This document shows, in pieces, positions 18,184 through 26,745 of a DNA stretch of 64,000 nucleotides (positions are counted from its first letter, which is position 1; each line of letters begins with the position of its first letter). Under the pieces are notes generated by a model. It was not told where the DNA came from. It made no database searches and worked only from the letters and a program-made list of their open reading frames with translations. This DNA comes from Planctomycetaceae bacterium (GTDB lineage Bacteria; Planctomycetota; Phycisphaerae; Phycisphaerales; SM1A02): positions 1 through 64,000 of the forward strand of contig JAIXYQ010000014.1 of assembly GCA_027490145.1 (NCBI GenBank). The letters run 5' to 3'. The translations under genes were made by a program, and so were the position numbers.

Positions 18184-19158
18184 TCAGCGGCCCGTGCGCG
18201 CGAGCATCGCCGCACCGAGCACGCCGGCCTTGTCTTCCAGCTGCGTCACGAGCACATCCACCTTGCGCAGGGTCGACGGAAAGACATGCGCCACGATGCT
18301 CTCGCGAACCTTCGCGGCGTACGGCTTGCCGAGGGCCTCGACCACGCCGCCACCGAGCACGACCGTCTTCAGGCTCAGCACCGTGAGCTGGTTCGCGATC
18401 GCCAGGCCCAGCATGCCGGCGCTCGCATCGACGACGTGCTGTGTGAGTTCGTCGCCCTCGGCGTACAGGTCACGGATCGCCCCTGAGCCGAGCGGTCCGT
18501 CCTCCTTCTCCGCCCGCACCTTGTGGAAGCGGCTCGACGGATAGAAGCCCGCGATCGTCTCCATGCTGCGCACGATCGCGGTGCGGCTGCAGAACTCCTC
18601 GACCGTCCGGTGGCCGGGCGCGCCGCCGGGCTGGAGGATGACCTGACCGATCTCGCCCGCCGTGAAGAGCGGCCCGCGCCAGAGTCCGCCGTTGAGCACG
18701 AGGCCCCCGCCGACCCCGGTACCGACCCAGACCGCCAGCAAGTCGCCCTTGCCGACACCGGCTCCGAGCGTGGCTTCGCCCCAGGCAGCGACGTTGACGT
18801 CGTTGTCGACGACCACCGGCAGGCGCAGGCGCTGCTGCAGGAGGTCACGCAGCGGCACGTTCTTCCAACCGAGGTTGCCGGCATTGATGACCACGCCGTG
18901 GTCGAAGTCGATCGCACTCGGCGCGCCGATGCCCACGGCAGCGAGCTCGCCGGGCTCCACGGCAGCCTCCGCGCACGCCCGCGCCACGCCCTCGACGATG
19001 CGGTCGAGCACCACGTCCTTGCCTTCGTGGGCCTTGGTCTTGCGCTTGCACGTGCCGACGATGCGGCCCTTGGGATCGACGATCCCGATGCTCATGTTCG
19101 TGCCGCCCAGATCGATGCCGGCGACGAGCGTTGGTTCTACGGTGGTCCTGCGCGCCAT
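18184..19158 (-). CDS. ROK-family sugar kinase lacking the zinc motif
   Basis: This 324-residue ROK-family protein has the phosphate-binding GIDLGGTN near residues 14-21, the catalytic VVDNDVNVAAWGEA segment and the second phosphate motif GTGVGGGLV. ROK kinases phosphorylate glucose, allose, ManNAc and similar sugars. Most ROK proteins have an ExGH histidine followed by a CxCGxxGCxE zinc cluster. Here the region reads AGEIGQV...HRTVEEFCSR, with the histidine replaced by Gln and no cysteine cluster, so the substrate loop is altered. It may be a glucokinase of the zinc-less subgroup or act on another sugar. TAGAGT 7 nt before the ATG suggests leaderless expression. Confidence 0.88.
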   Translation of the reverse strand: MARRTTVEPTLVAGIDLGGTNMSIGIVDPKGRIVGTCKRKTKAHEGKDVVLDRIVEGVARACAEAAVEPGELAAVGIGAPSAIDFDHGVVINAGNLGWKNVPLRDLLQQRLRLPVVVDNDVNVAAWGEATLGAGVGKGDLLAVWVGTGVGGGLVLNGGLWRGPLFTAGEIGQVILQPGGAPGHRTVEEFCSRTAIVRSMETIAGFYPSSRFHKVRAEKEDGPLGSGAIRDLYAEGDELTQHVVDASAGMLGLAIANQLTVLSLKTVVLGGGVVEALGKPYAAKVRESIVAHVFPSTLRKVDVLVTQLEDKAGVLGAAMLARTGR

Positions 19159-19165
19159 GCGAGGG

Positions 19166-19171
19166 ACTCTA
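19166..19171 (-). promoter_or_regulatory. -10 hexamer TAGAGT of the ROK kinase gene
   Basis: TAGAGT ends 7 nt before the ATG at 19158, a leaderless spacing. It falls in the 18-bp gap after the RND permease stop codon, so the kinase has its own promoter. Confidence 0.5.
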
Positions 19172-19176
19172 GCCGC

Positions 19177-22100
19177 TCAGCCGGGGATCGATGCGCCCTC
19201 GCCCGTCAGGCCGCTGCGGCCGGAGACCTTGCGCCACCAGCCGCCGAAGGAGTCGGCCACCAGCAACTGGGCCGGCAGCAGCAGCAGCGTGAGCATGGTC
19301 GCGCTCAGCAGCCCGAAGCACAGGCTGATGGCCATCGGGATCAGGAACCGTGCCTGGAAGCTCTGCTCGAGCATGAGAGGCGCGAGCCCGAAGACCGTCG
19401 TGATGCTCGTGAGCAGGATCGCGCGCAGGCGCATGGTCCCGGCCTCGATCAGGGCATCGTGGAGCACCATGCCCTTGGCGCGGAGTTCATTGACGAACTC
19501 GACCAGCACGAGCGCGTTGTTCACGACGACGCCGGACAGCGCGACGATGCCGATCAGGCTCAGGAAGGTGAGCTCGTAGCCCATGATCGCGTGGCCCCAG
19601 ACCGCACCGATCACGCCGAAGGGGATCGTCGCCATGACGGCGAACGGCTGCACGAACGAGCCGAAGAGCCAGCACAGGATCGCGTAGATCAGCAGGAACG
19701 CCGTCAGCGCCGCCCGCGGCAGCGTGCTGAACGCATCGGTCAGGTCCTTCTGCCGGCCGCCCTCGCGGACCACGAGGCCCGGCGTGTCCGCCACGATCGC
19801 CGCGAGCGAAGGCCCGAGTGCCTCGACCACCTGCTCCGGGATCACGCCTTCCCGCACGTCGCCGGTCACCGTCACGGTGCGCATGCGGTTGGTGCGCCGG
19901 ATCTGCGCGTAGCCGACGCCCTCGCGCACCGTGGCCACCTCGGCCAACGGCACGGGAAGGCCGGCCGGCGAGATCACCCACAGGTCCTGCGTGAAGGTCG
20001 GCGTGGTGCGCGTGGACGCATCGAGCCGCACGCGGACGTCGACATCCTCGCGGTCGGCCGTGAAGACGTGGGCATCGAGCCCATAGACCGCACCACGCAC
20101 CTGCTGTGCCAGCTCGATCGGCGTGAAGCCGAGGGCCGCAGCGCTGGGCTTGAGTTCCACCTGGATCTCGGGAGCGGCCGAGAGGTTGTCGTCGTTGATC
20201 GACACGATGCCGTCGATCCCCGCCATGGCCAGCTTCAGCCGGTCGACGGCCGCGTCGAGCACGCCCGGATCCTCGCTCGAGAACTCGTACGTGATGTCCG
20301 CGCCGGCGGGGCCGCCGGTGACCTGGGTGATGCGGAGGTCCTCGATCTCCGGGATCGAGCCGACCGCCGCGATGATCGAGTCGGCCACCTCGCCGCTGCG
20401 GCGATCACGCTCCTCGACCGGCGCAAGCTGCACGAAGACCTGGCCGACGTTGCCGTTGATCGAGTTCGCGCTGCCGGTCTCGTAGTTGATGGTGAAGCCC
20501 GTCAGGGTCACCGCGGCACGGACCTCGGGCTGCTGCTGCACCGCGTCCTCGATGTGCGTGGCGACGATCCGGGTGCGCTCGATGCTCGAGCCGAGCGGCA
20601 GCCGGAAGTCGACGAAGAAGCTCTCGGTGTCGTCGCTGGGCAGGAACTCGAACGGCACCCGGCCGCCGAACACCGCGCCGACGCTGACGATGAACCCGCC
20701 GATGGCCACGCTGATGGTCATCCAGCGGTGATCGACGGCCCACGTCGCCAGGCGACGGTAGTGACGCTCGAGGAAGGGCCACAGGCGGCCGTCGCGCCAA
20801 CGGTCGAACGGCGCGGTCACGACATCGAGCCACACCCGCCGGCCCTGCCTGAACACCGCGATCGAGTGCGCCATGTGGCTCGGCAGCATCCAGCTGGTTT
20901 CGACCAGGCTGACCGCCAGCGCGAGCGCCACCACGATGGGCAGGTCGCTCAGCAGGTCGCCGATCGTGCCCTTGACCAGCGCCAGCGGGACGAACGCCAC
21001 GATGCTGATGAGGATGCTCGCGAAGACCGGCCAGAAGATGCGCGTGGTGCCCTCGATGGCGGCCCGCTCGGGCTCGGCGCCGCGGCGAGCCATGTCATCG
21101 ATCGACTCGGTGAACACGACCGCGTCGTCCTCGAGCATGCCGAGCGCGATGAGCAGCCCGAACATGGTGAGCATGTTGATGGTCACGCCGGCCAGGTTCA
21201 TGAGCAGGATCGTGCCGAAGATCGCCACGACCATCCCGTTCATCACCCAGAATGCACCGCGCACCGACACCCCGAGCAGGAGCGTGAGGAACACCAAGGC
21301 GGCTCCCTGCCAGGCGTTCTCCGTCACGAGGTCGATGCGCCCCTCGATCAACCGAGCGAGGTCGTTGTGCTTGGCGATGCGCACGCCGTCGGGCATGGGA
21401 CCTCGCGCCAAGCCTGCCTCCCAGCCTTGCAGGCGCGGACTGTCGAGCAGACGGTCGAGCGGGCTGGCCGTCATGGCCTGCCCCGATCGGGCGGCGACGT
21501 AGCCGCGCGTGAACTCGGCCATGCGGACCGCATCCTGGCCCACGGCACGCAGGATCGTGAGGTTCGCCCCCGGCTCGCCCTGGAACCGCCATCCCGTGAT
21601 GTCGTCGGTGAAGCCCTCGACGACCGTGGCCACGTCACCGAGCGTGACCGACGTGCCGTCGGGTCTCGCCTTCAGCACGATGCCGTTCATCGCCTGCGCG
21701 CGCTCCTCGATGCCTCGCGTGCGGACCGCCGCCTCACCGTCGGAGGAACGCACCGCACCGCCGGGCACCTCGCGCATCCAGGCGCCGACCGCATCGGCCA
21801 CGCGCGTGATCGGGATGCCGTGGCGCACGAGTTCGTCGTCGCGCACGTCGACGCGCAGCTCATCGTCGCGCAGCCCGGCCACCAGGATCCGGCCCATGCC
21901 CCGCCAGGCGCGCAGGTCGTCCTCGACCTGGCGGAGCGCGGTCTTGATGGTGCGCGGATCCACGTTGCCGTAGACCGCGACCTGCACGACGGGCAGGATC
22001 GGCTTCCAATCGATGACCTTCAGGCGATCCGCTTCGGGCGGAAGGTCCTGCAAGCCATCGATGCGCGTACGCAGGTCCTCGAGCTTCTCGTTGATGTCGA

Positions 22101-22401
22101 TCCCGTCGCCGAACTTGATGACGACCGCACCGCCGCCCTCGACGATGCTGGTGGTGACCTTCTCGACGTCGTCCTCCTCACGGACGGCATCCTCGACCTT
22201 TCGTGCAAGGCTTTCCTCGATCTCCGCCGGGCTCGCTCCCGCGTACGACAGCACGACCTGCGCTGCGTCGGGATCGACCTCGGGGAAGAACTCCCGGCGC
22301 ATGGTGAGCGCGCTCCACACGCCCCCGAGCACGAGGGCCCACATCACCAGCGTGACCGGCACGCGGTTGCGGACCCCGAAGCGGATCAGGCCCTCGATCA
22401 C
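19177..22401 (-). CDS. RND efflux transporter permease (AcrB/MexF superfamily)
   Basis: This 1,074-residue inner-membrane proton/drug antiporter has the usual RND plan. The first transmembrane helix (VPVTLVMWALVLGG) is followed by a large periplasmic loop starting EFFPEVDPD, then a helical bundle containing GLLIALGMLEDDAVVF, the motif carrying the proton-relay aspartates. A second periplasmic loop follows and a final helical bundle has LIGIVALSGVVVNNALVLVEF. The segment before DDA reads MLE rather than the commoner IVV. The substrate is unknown. The GTG start overlaps the adaptor stop codon by 4 bp, so the adaptor is translated first. No outer-membrane TolC partner follows here. A TolC homologue exists at 40970-42619. 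Confidence 0.95.
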   Translation of the reverse strand: MIEGLIRFGVRNRVPVTLVMWALVLGGVWSALTMRREFFPEVDPDAAQVVLSYAGASPAEIEESLARKVEDAVREEDDVEKVTTSIVEGGGAVVIKFGDGIDINEKLEDLRTRIDGLQDLPPEADRLKVIDWKPILPVVQVAVYGNVDPRTIKTALRQVEDDLRAWRGMGRILVAGLRDDELRVDVRDDELVRHGIPITRVADAVGAWMREVPGGAVRSSDGEAAVRTRGIEERAQAMNGIVLKARPDGTSVTLGDVATVVEGFTDDITGWRFQGEPGANLTILRAVGQDAVRMAEFTRGYVAARSGQAMTASPLDRLLDSPRLQGWEAGLARGPMPDGVRIAKHNDLARLIEGRIDLVTENAWQGAALVFLTLLLGVSVRGAFWVMNGMVVAIFGTILLMNLAGVTINMLTMFGLLIALGMLEDDAVVFTESIDDMARRGAEPERAAIEGTTRIFWPVFASILISIVAFVPLALVKGTIGDLLSDLPIVVALALAVSLVETSWMLPSHMAHSIAVFRQGRRVWLDVVTAPFDRWRDGRLWPFLERHYRRLATWAVDHRWMTISVAIGGFIVSVGAVFGGRVPFEFLPSDDTESFFVDFRLPLGSSIERTRIVATHIEDAVQQQPEVRAAVTLTGFTINYETGSANSINGNVGQVFVQLAPVEERDRRSGEVADSIIAAVGSIPEIEDLRITQVTGGPAGADITYEFSSEDPGVLDAAVDRLKLAMAGIDGIVSINDDNLSAAPEIQVELKPSAAALGFTPIELAQQVRGAVYGLDAHVFTADREDVDVRVRLDASTRTTPTFTQDLWVISPAGLPVPLAEVATVREGVGYAQIRRTNRMRTVTVTGDVREGVIPEQVVEALGPSLAAIVADTPGLVVREGGRQKDLTDAFSTLPRAALTAFLLIYAILCWLFGSFVQPFAVMATIPFGVIGAVWGHAIMGYELTFLSLIGIVALSGVVVNNALVLVEFVNELRAKGMVLHDALIEAGTMRLRAILLTSITTVFGLAPLMLEQSFQARFLIPMAISLCFGLLSATMLTLLLLPAQLLVADSFGGWWRKVSGRSGLTGEGASIPG

Positions 22402-23756
22402 GGCTGGGTCCCGGCCGCGGGATCGACCGCGCCGGCCGCGGGCTCGACCAGACTGGCCGCCGTCTCACCCGGTCGCAGCGGCTCGACGCGAGCACCGACC
22501 TCGATGCGCCGCGCGGCATCCAGGACCACGAGCGTGCCGTGCGGCAGCGGCTCCTCGAGCGCGAGCCACTCGACGTCGTCCAGGCCCGTCTGCGGTTGGG
22601 CACGGCGGATGGCGTAGGCGGTGCGCACAGGCTGCCAACGGACGCGGCCATCCTCGACGAGCAGCAGGCGGTCATTGCGCACGCTGCGGCGCGGGACCAC
22701 GGTGCGCGGCGTGGCATCGGGAGCCAGGACCGTGGCTTCGACGAATGACCCCGGCACGAGCCCGGAACCACCGGGCACCTCGGCCCAGGCCACGAGCGTG
22801 CGCACCACCGGATCATCTTCGGGTGACAACCGCGTGATCGATCCCTCGACCAGGGCGCCCGATGCCTCGACCACCTGCACCCGCTGGCCGACGGCCAAGG
22901 CGCCGCGACTGGACGCGGGCAGCGCGATGGGCACCTCGAGCCGCGACGGCTCGACGATGCGCGCCACCACGCGACCCGGCGCGACGGTCTCGCCGGGCTC
23001 GACCGGCAACGATTGCAGGATGCCCGCGATCGGCGCCACGATCGTGGAGCGTTCGACCGAGAGCCGCGCGCGCTCGGCGGCCTCGGACTGGGCCTCGCCC
23101 TGCGCAGCGAGCGTCTCGCGGCGGGGACCGATCATCTCGAGTGCCTCGCGCGCCATCGACAGGCCCCGGTCGGCGGCCAGGGCGGCCGTGCGCGCACGAT
23201 CGAGTTCGCGCTGCAGGGCCACGCCATCGGCGAACGCGGCCTCGACCCGCGCAACCTCCTCGCGGGCCAAGGTGAGCTCTTCATTGGCCAGCCGGAGCGA
23301 GTCGGCGAGCGCGCGCTCCTCGATGTCGAGCCCCTGCTTCTGCGCGCGCAGCGCCGCAAGCGACTGCAGCGCAGCCTGCAGCTGCCGTCGCGCATCGTCG
23401 CCATCGAGTTCGACGAGCACCGCACCCTTCTCGACGCGCATGCCCTCGCGGACACCGGGCCCGAGCGCCACGACCACGCCCTCGACCCGGGCCGCGACAT
23501 CGGCCGACTCGAGCGCACGCACGGTGCCGTAGCCGCGGATCCCGCGTACGGCCGGCATGGGCGAGACCTCCATGACCGCGATCGGCACCGGGCGTTCATC
23601 AGGCTGCTTGGTCGACGCAACGGGTCGCGTGCGAACCATCCAGATCACGATCACGATGGCACCGAGCACGATGCCCATGCTCAGGGACGCACGGCGCACG
23701 AGGTCCAGCCGCGACGGGCGCGGGGCGAAGGGAACATCCTGGTCGTGGGCTTCCAT
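22398..23756 (-). CDS. RND efflux periplasmic adaptor (HlyD/MFP family)
   Basis: This 452-residue membrane-fusion protein has a short basic N terminus, one transmembrane anchor (GIVLGAIVIVIWMV, about residues 28-41), a first lipoyl half-motif (GVVVALGPGVREGMRVEKG), a long alpha-helical coiled-coil hairpin (about residues 110-230, Ala/Glu/Arg-rich) and the second half (STIVAPIAGILQSLPVEPGE), then a beta-barrel. It bridges the RND pump to an outer-membrane channel. The ATG at 23756 lies 13 nt after TACGAT, and the reading frame upstream of it is compositional only. The stop overlaps the permease start (GTGA). The gene is divergent from gatC. Confidence 0.92.
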   Translation of the reverse strand: MEAHDQDVPFAPRPSRLDLVRRASLSMGIVLGAIVIVIWMVRTRPVASTKQPDERPVPIAVMEVSPMPAVRGIRGYGTVRALESADVAARVEGVVVALGPGVREGMRVEKGAVLVELDGDDARRQLQAALQSLAALRAQKQGLDIEERALADSLRLANEELTLAREEVARVEAAFADGVALQRELDRARTAALAADRGLSMAREALEMIGPRRETLAAQGEAQSEAAERARLSVERSTIVAPIAGILQSLPVEPGETVAPGRVVARIVEPSRLEVPIALPASSRGALAVGQRVQVVEASGALVEGSITRLSPEDDPVVRTLVAWAEVPGGSGLVPGSFVEATVLAPDATPRTVVPRRSVRNDRLLLVEDGRVRWQPVRTAYAIRRAQPQTGLDDVEWLALEEPLPHGTLVVLDAARRIEVGARVEPLRPGETAASLVEPAAGAVDPAAGTQP

Positions 23757-23769
23757 GGGTGGAGGGAGG

Positions 23770-23828
23770 ATCGTAGTCCATGCCGCTTCGCGCACGGCGG
23801 ACGTGCGGTTGCATGATGCCACTAGACT
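23770..23828. promoter_or_regulatory. Divergent promoters of the RND adaptor and gatC
   Basis: TACGAT on the minus strand (23775-23770) lies 13 nt before the adaptor ATG. TAGACT on the plus strand (23823-23828) lies 10 nt before the gatC ATG. Both predict leaders of only a few nucleotides. The 82-bp gap shows no other signal. Confidence 0.45.
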
Positions 23829-23838
23829 CCGAGCTCCC

Positions 23839-24153
23839 ATGGCTGAACCCCCATCAAGCCTGAGTTCGAAGGACGTCGCGCACGTGGCGCGCCTGGCGCG
23901 TCTGCATCTCGATGACGCCACCGTCGAGTCGTATCGGACGCAGCTGGCGTCGGTGCTGACGCACATCGCGCGCCTTGGCCAGGTCGACACGTCGGGCGTC
24001 GAGCCGATGGCCCATCCGATGGACACCGTGAACCGCCTCGATCCCGACGAGCCCGGCCCGGTGCTCACGCTGGATCAGGTGCTCATGAACGCACCCGCGC
24101 GCGAGGGCGACTTCATCGCGGTGCCCAAGGTGCTCGGCGGAGACAGCGCATGA
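23839..24153 (+). CDS. gatC: Asp-tRNA(Asn)/Glu-tRNA(Gln) amidotransferase subunit C
   Basis: This 104-residue subunit stabilises the GatAB core that converts misacylated Glu-tRNA(Gln) or Asp-tRNA(Asn) to the amidated form. Signatures are DVAHVARLARLHLDD near residues 12-26, then the GVEPMAHP loop and the C-terminal NAPAREGDFIAVPKVL stretch that wraps GatA. Its length is typical. A longer in-frame upstream extension exists but lies antisense to the RND adaptor and lacks homology. The stop overlaps the gatA start (ATGA), so the two are coupled. No gatB is present in the window. Confidence 0.95.
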   Translation: MAEPPSSLSSKDVAHVARLARLHLDDATVESYRTQLASVLTHIARLGQVDTSGVEPMAHPMDTVNRLDPDEPGPVLTLDQVLMNAPAREGDFIAVPKVLGGDSA

Positions 24154-25592
24154 ACCGCCCCGACGCCACCGCGGTCGCAGCGGCCATCCGCTCCGGTGCG
24201 CTCCGCGCCGTCGATCATGCGCGAGCGACCCTCGATGCCATCGACACGGCGAATCCCGGGCTCAATGCGTATCACGAGGTCTTCCACGAGTCGGCGCTCG
24301 AGGCCGCCGCGGCGATCGATGCGCTGATCGCCGCGGGCCGCGACCCCGGGCCGCTCGCCGGCGTGTGCGTGGCGGTCAAGGACAACATCGCCACGACCGT
24401 GGGTCAGACCACCTGCTCGAGCCGCATGCTCGAGGGCTACCGCTCGCCCTTCGATGCCACGGTGGTCACGAGACTCCGCGCCGCAGGAGCCGTGATCGTC
24501 GGCAAGACGAACATGGACGAGTTCGCCATGGGTTCGAGCAGCGAAACCTGTGCCTGGGGCGTGGTGCGCAATCCACACGACCCATCGCGAACGCCCGGCG
24601 GTTCGAGCGGCGGCTCGGCGGCGGCAATGGCTGCCGGGCTGTGCGACCTGTCGCTGGGCTCGGACACCGGCGGCAGCATCCGCCAGCCGGCGGCGTTCTG
24701 CGGCATCGTCGGCCTCAAACCCACGTACGGGCGCATCAGCCGCTGGGGCCTCGTGGCCTTCGGCAGCAGCCTGGACCAGATCGGGCCGTTCGCAACCACC
24801 GTGCGCGACGTCGCCCTGGCCTACGGCGTCATGGCGGGCGTCGATGCGCATGACTCGACCAGCGCCGCGATGCCGGTCGACGACTGGCAGTCGACGCCGC
24901 CGACCGATGCGGGCGCGCTGCGCGTGGGCGTGCCGTCGCAGTACCTGCGCAACAACGATCCCGCCGTCACCGAGGCACTCGATCGCGCGCTCGGGCTGCT
25001 CCGCGCCGCGGGAGCCACGATCGTGGACGTCGACCTGCCGATGACGGACCACGGCATCAGCACCTACTACGTCATCGCCCCCGCCGAGGCGAGCAGCAAC
25101 CTCGCGCGCTTCGACGGCATCCGCTACGGACACCGGGCAGCGCAACGTGCCGGCGAAGGGCTCGAGGACCTCTACGCGCGCAGCCGCAGCGAGGGCTTCG
25201 GGGCCGAGGTGCAACGCCGCATCATGCTGGGTACCTACGTGCTCTCCAGCGGCTACTACGACGCCTACTACGACCGTGCGCTGCGCATCCGACGGCTCAT
25301 CAAGCAGGAGTTCGACACGGCCTTCGCACGGTGCGACGTGATCCTGGGCCCAACAGCGCCGACCGCAGCGTTCACGATCGGTGGCGTCACCGACCCCATG
25401 CAGATGTACATGAACGACGTCTACACCGTGAACACCAACATCGCGGGCATCGCGGGCATCAGCCTGCCTGGCGGCGTGGATCGTTCGAGCGGCCACGCGC
25501 TGCCGGTCGGGCTGCACCTGCAGGCGCCGGCGTTCGCCGAGAGCCGCCTGCTCCGCGTGAGCGAACTGCTCGAGCGCCTGCTGTCGGCGTGA
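24150..25592 (+). CDS. gatA: Glutamyl-tRNA(Gln)/aspartyl-tRNA(Asn) amidotransferase subunit A
   Basis: This 480-residue amidase-signature enzyme releases ammonia from glutamine for tRNA-dependent amidation. The Ser-cisSer-Lys triad is visible: Lys in CVAVKDNIAT, the cis-Ser region GGSSGGSAAAMAAGL, and the nucleophile Ser in SLGSDTGGSIRQPA. GLKPTYGRISRWGLVAF and the C-terminal NTNIAGIAGISLPGG are GatA hallmarks. The start ATG overlaps gatC by 4 bp. The last 134 bp are overlapped by the antisense 3' end of the mutY reading frame. Confidence 0.96.
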   Translation: MNRPDATAVAAAIRSGALRAVDHARATLDAIDTANPGLNAYHEVFHESALEAAAAIDALIAAGRDPGPLAGVCVAVKDNIATTVGQTTCSSRMLEGYRSPFDATVVTRLRAAGAVIVGKTNMDEFAMGSSSETCAWGVVRNPHDPSRTPGGSSGGSAAAMAAGLCDLSLGSDTGGSIRQPAAFCGIVGLKPTYGRISRWGLVAFGSSLDQIGPFATTVRDVALAYGVMAGVDAHDSTSAAMPVDDWQSTPPTDAGALRVGVPSQYLRNNDPAVTEALDRALGLLRAAGATIVDVDLPMTDHGISTYYVIAPAEASSNLARFDGIRYGHRAAQRAGEGLEDLYARSRSEGFGAEVQRRIMLGTYVLSSGYYDAYYDRALRIRRLIKQEFDTAFARCDVILGPTAPTAAFTIGGVTDPMQMYMNDVYTVNTNIAGIAGISLPGGVDRSSGHALPVGLHLQAPAFAESRLLRVSELLERLLSA

Positions 25593-26745
25593 CGACGGCG
25601 GCCGTCTCGAGCACGCGGCGCATCGCGTTGGACAAGGCGTGACGATCCAACGCCTCGTCGGGCACGCGTTGCCATCCCTCGGGCATCGTTCGCGGTGGCT
25701 TCGCCACCCAGACCCGGAACGCCACCCTTCTCGGCGAGGTCACCACGGTGAACGATCCAGCCGCGACCAGGCCCCCCACGCCGCGCCATGCTTCGTGCGG
25801 GTCGAATCGCTTGGCCGCATCCACCGATGCGTGCTCGACGGTCGGCGTCTGCCACAGACCGGCCCAGAGGCCTCGATCGCTGCGGCGCTCCAGGACCAAG
25901 CCGCGCACACCACGCATGACCAGCGTGTCCCAGTGCACGGTCGGGCGCGCCGCTCGGGCAACCACGACGGGAATGCGATCGATGGTGCCGTCCCGCCGCG
26001 CCACGCAGCGCGATCGCCACGGGCACGCATGGCAACGCGGTGCACGCGGCGTGCAGACCAGCGCACCGAGCTCCATCAACCCCTCATTCAGTCGCGATGG
26101 GGACGATGCCCCCTCGACCAGGTCCTGCGCCGTCGACCAAAGCCAGTCCTGGGCGGGGCGTGCCGACGGATCGAGCGCGCGCCCATGGACCCGAAGCAGC
26201 ACGCGCGCCACGTTGCCGTCGACGATCGGCGCGCGTTCACCGTGGACGATGCTGGCGATCGCGCCCGCGGTGTACCGGCCCACCCCGGGCAACGTCGCGA
26301 GCTCGGTGGCCCGCTCGGGGACCCTGCCGCCGAATCGGGTCACGCACGCCTTGGCCGCCTCGTGCAATCGACGCGCGCGCCGGTAGTACCCCAGTCCCTG
26401 CCACATCGAGAGCACCTGGTCCTCGCCGGCCGCTGCAAGTTCCGTCACGGCGGGCCACCGCGCCACGAAGGCCTCGAACCGCTCGACGACTCGACTGACC
26501 TGCGTTTGCTGAAGCATGCACTCGCTGATGAGGGCGCGATAACCGCTCCGCTCGCGCCGCCACGGCAGGTCGCGCGCGTGCTGACGGAACCATCGCTCGA
26601 TGGCGGTGACGAGCCACTTTGGCGAGGGTGAACCTCGCGCCGACGCGGCCTTTGCGCTACCTTGGCAGTTCCCACGCCCGGCGTGTCCATGTCCGGTGCC
26701 GCTGCACCGACCCGTGGCTCGCCCGCTGACTGAAGGAAGGTCCAT
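25459..26745 (-). CDS. mutY: A/G-specific adenine glycosylase
   Basis: This base-excision repair enzyme removes adenine mispaired with 8-oxoguanine. The core has RDLPWR, the catalytic Glu in ISECMLQQTQV, the helix-hairpin-helix LPGVGRYTAGAIAS, the catalytic Asp in APIVDGNVAR and the 4Fe-4S ligands CTPRAPRCHACPWRSRC. A NUDIX-like C-terminal domain follows. Two ends are odd. The only in-frame ATG (26745) overlaps the divergent gene's ATG and would add about 40 low-complexity residues before the conserved region, and no GTG or TTG lies between, so the true start is uncertain. The C terminus runs about 45 residues into DNA antisense to gatA. Confidence 0.9.
   Translation of the reverse strand: MDLPSVSGRATGRCSGTGHGHAGRGNCQGSAKAASARGSPSPKWLVTAIERWFRQHARDLPWRRERSGYRALISECMLQQTQVSRVVERFEAFVARWPAVTELAAAGEDQVLSMWQGLGYYRRARRLHEAAKACVTRFGGRVPERATELATLPGVGRYTAGAIASIVHGERAPIVDGNVARVLLRVHGRALDPSARPAQDWLWSTAQDLVEGASSPSRLNEGLMELGALVCTPRAPRCHACPWRSRCVARRDGTIDRIPVVVARAARPTVHWDTLVMRGVRGLVLERRSDRGLWAGLWQTPTVEHASVDAAKRFDPHEAWRGVGGLVAAGSFTVVTSPRRVAFRVWVAKPPRTMPEGWQRVPDEALDRHALSNAMRRVLETAAVVTPTAGARAVRSRGAGGSRRTPAPAGAARPAARGRSNDPRRQAG

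Noticed and set aside
18523-22617. Very long plus-strand open frame (over 1,300 codons) antisense to the ROK and RND genes
   Set aside because: Its translation is His/Arg/Asp-rich and domain-free, the typical mirror of a GC-rich gene; the minus-strand genes have clear motifs.
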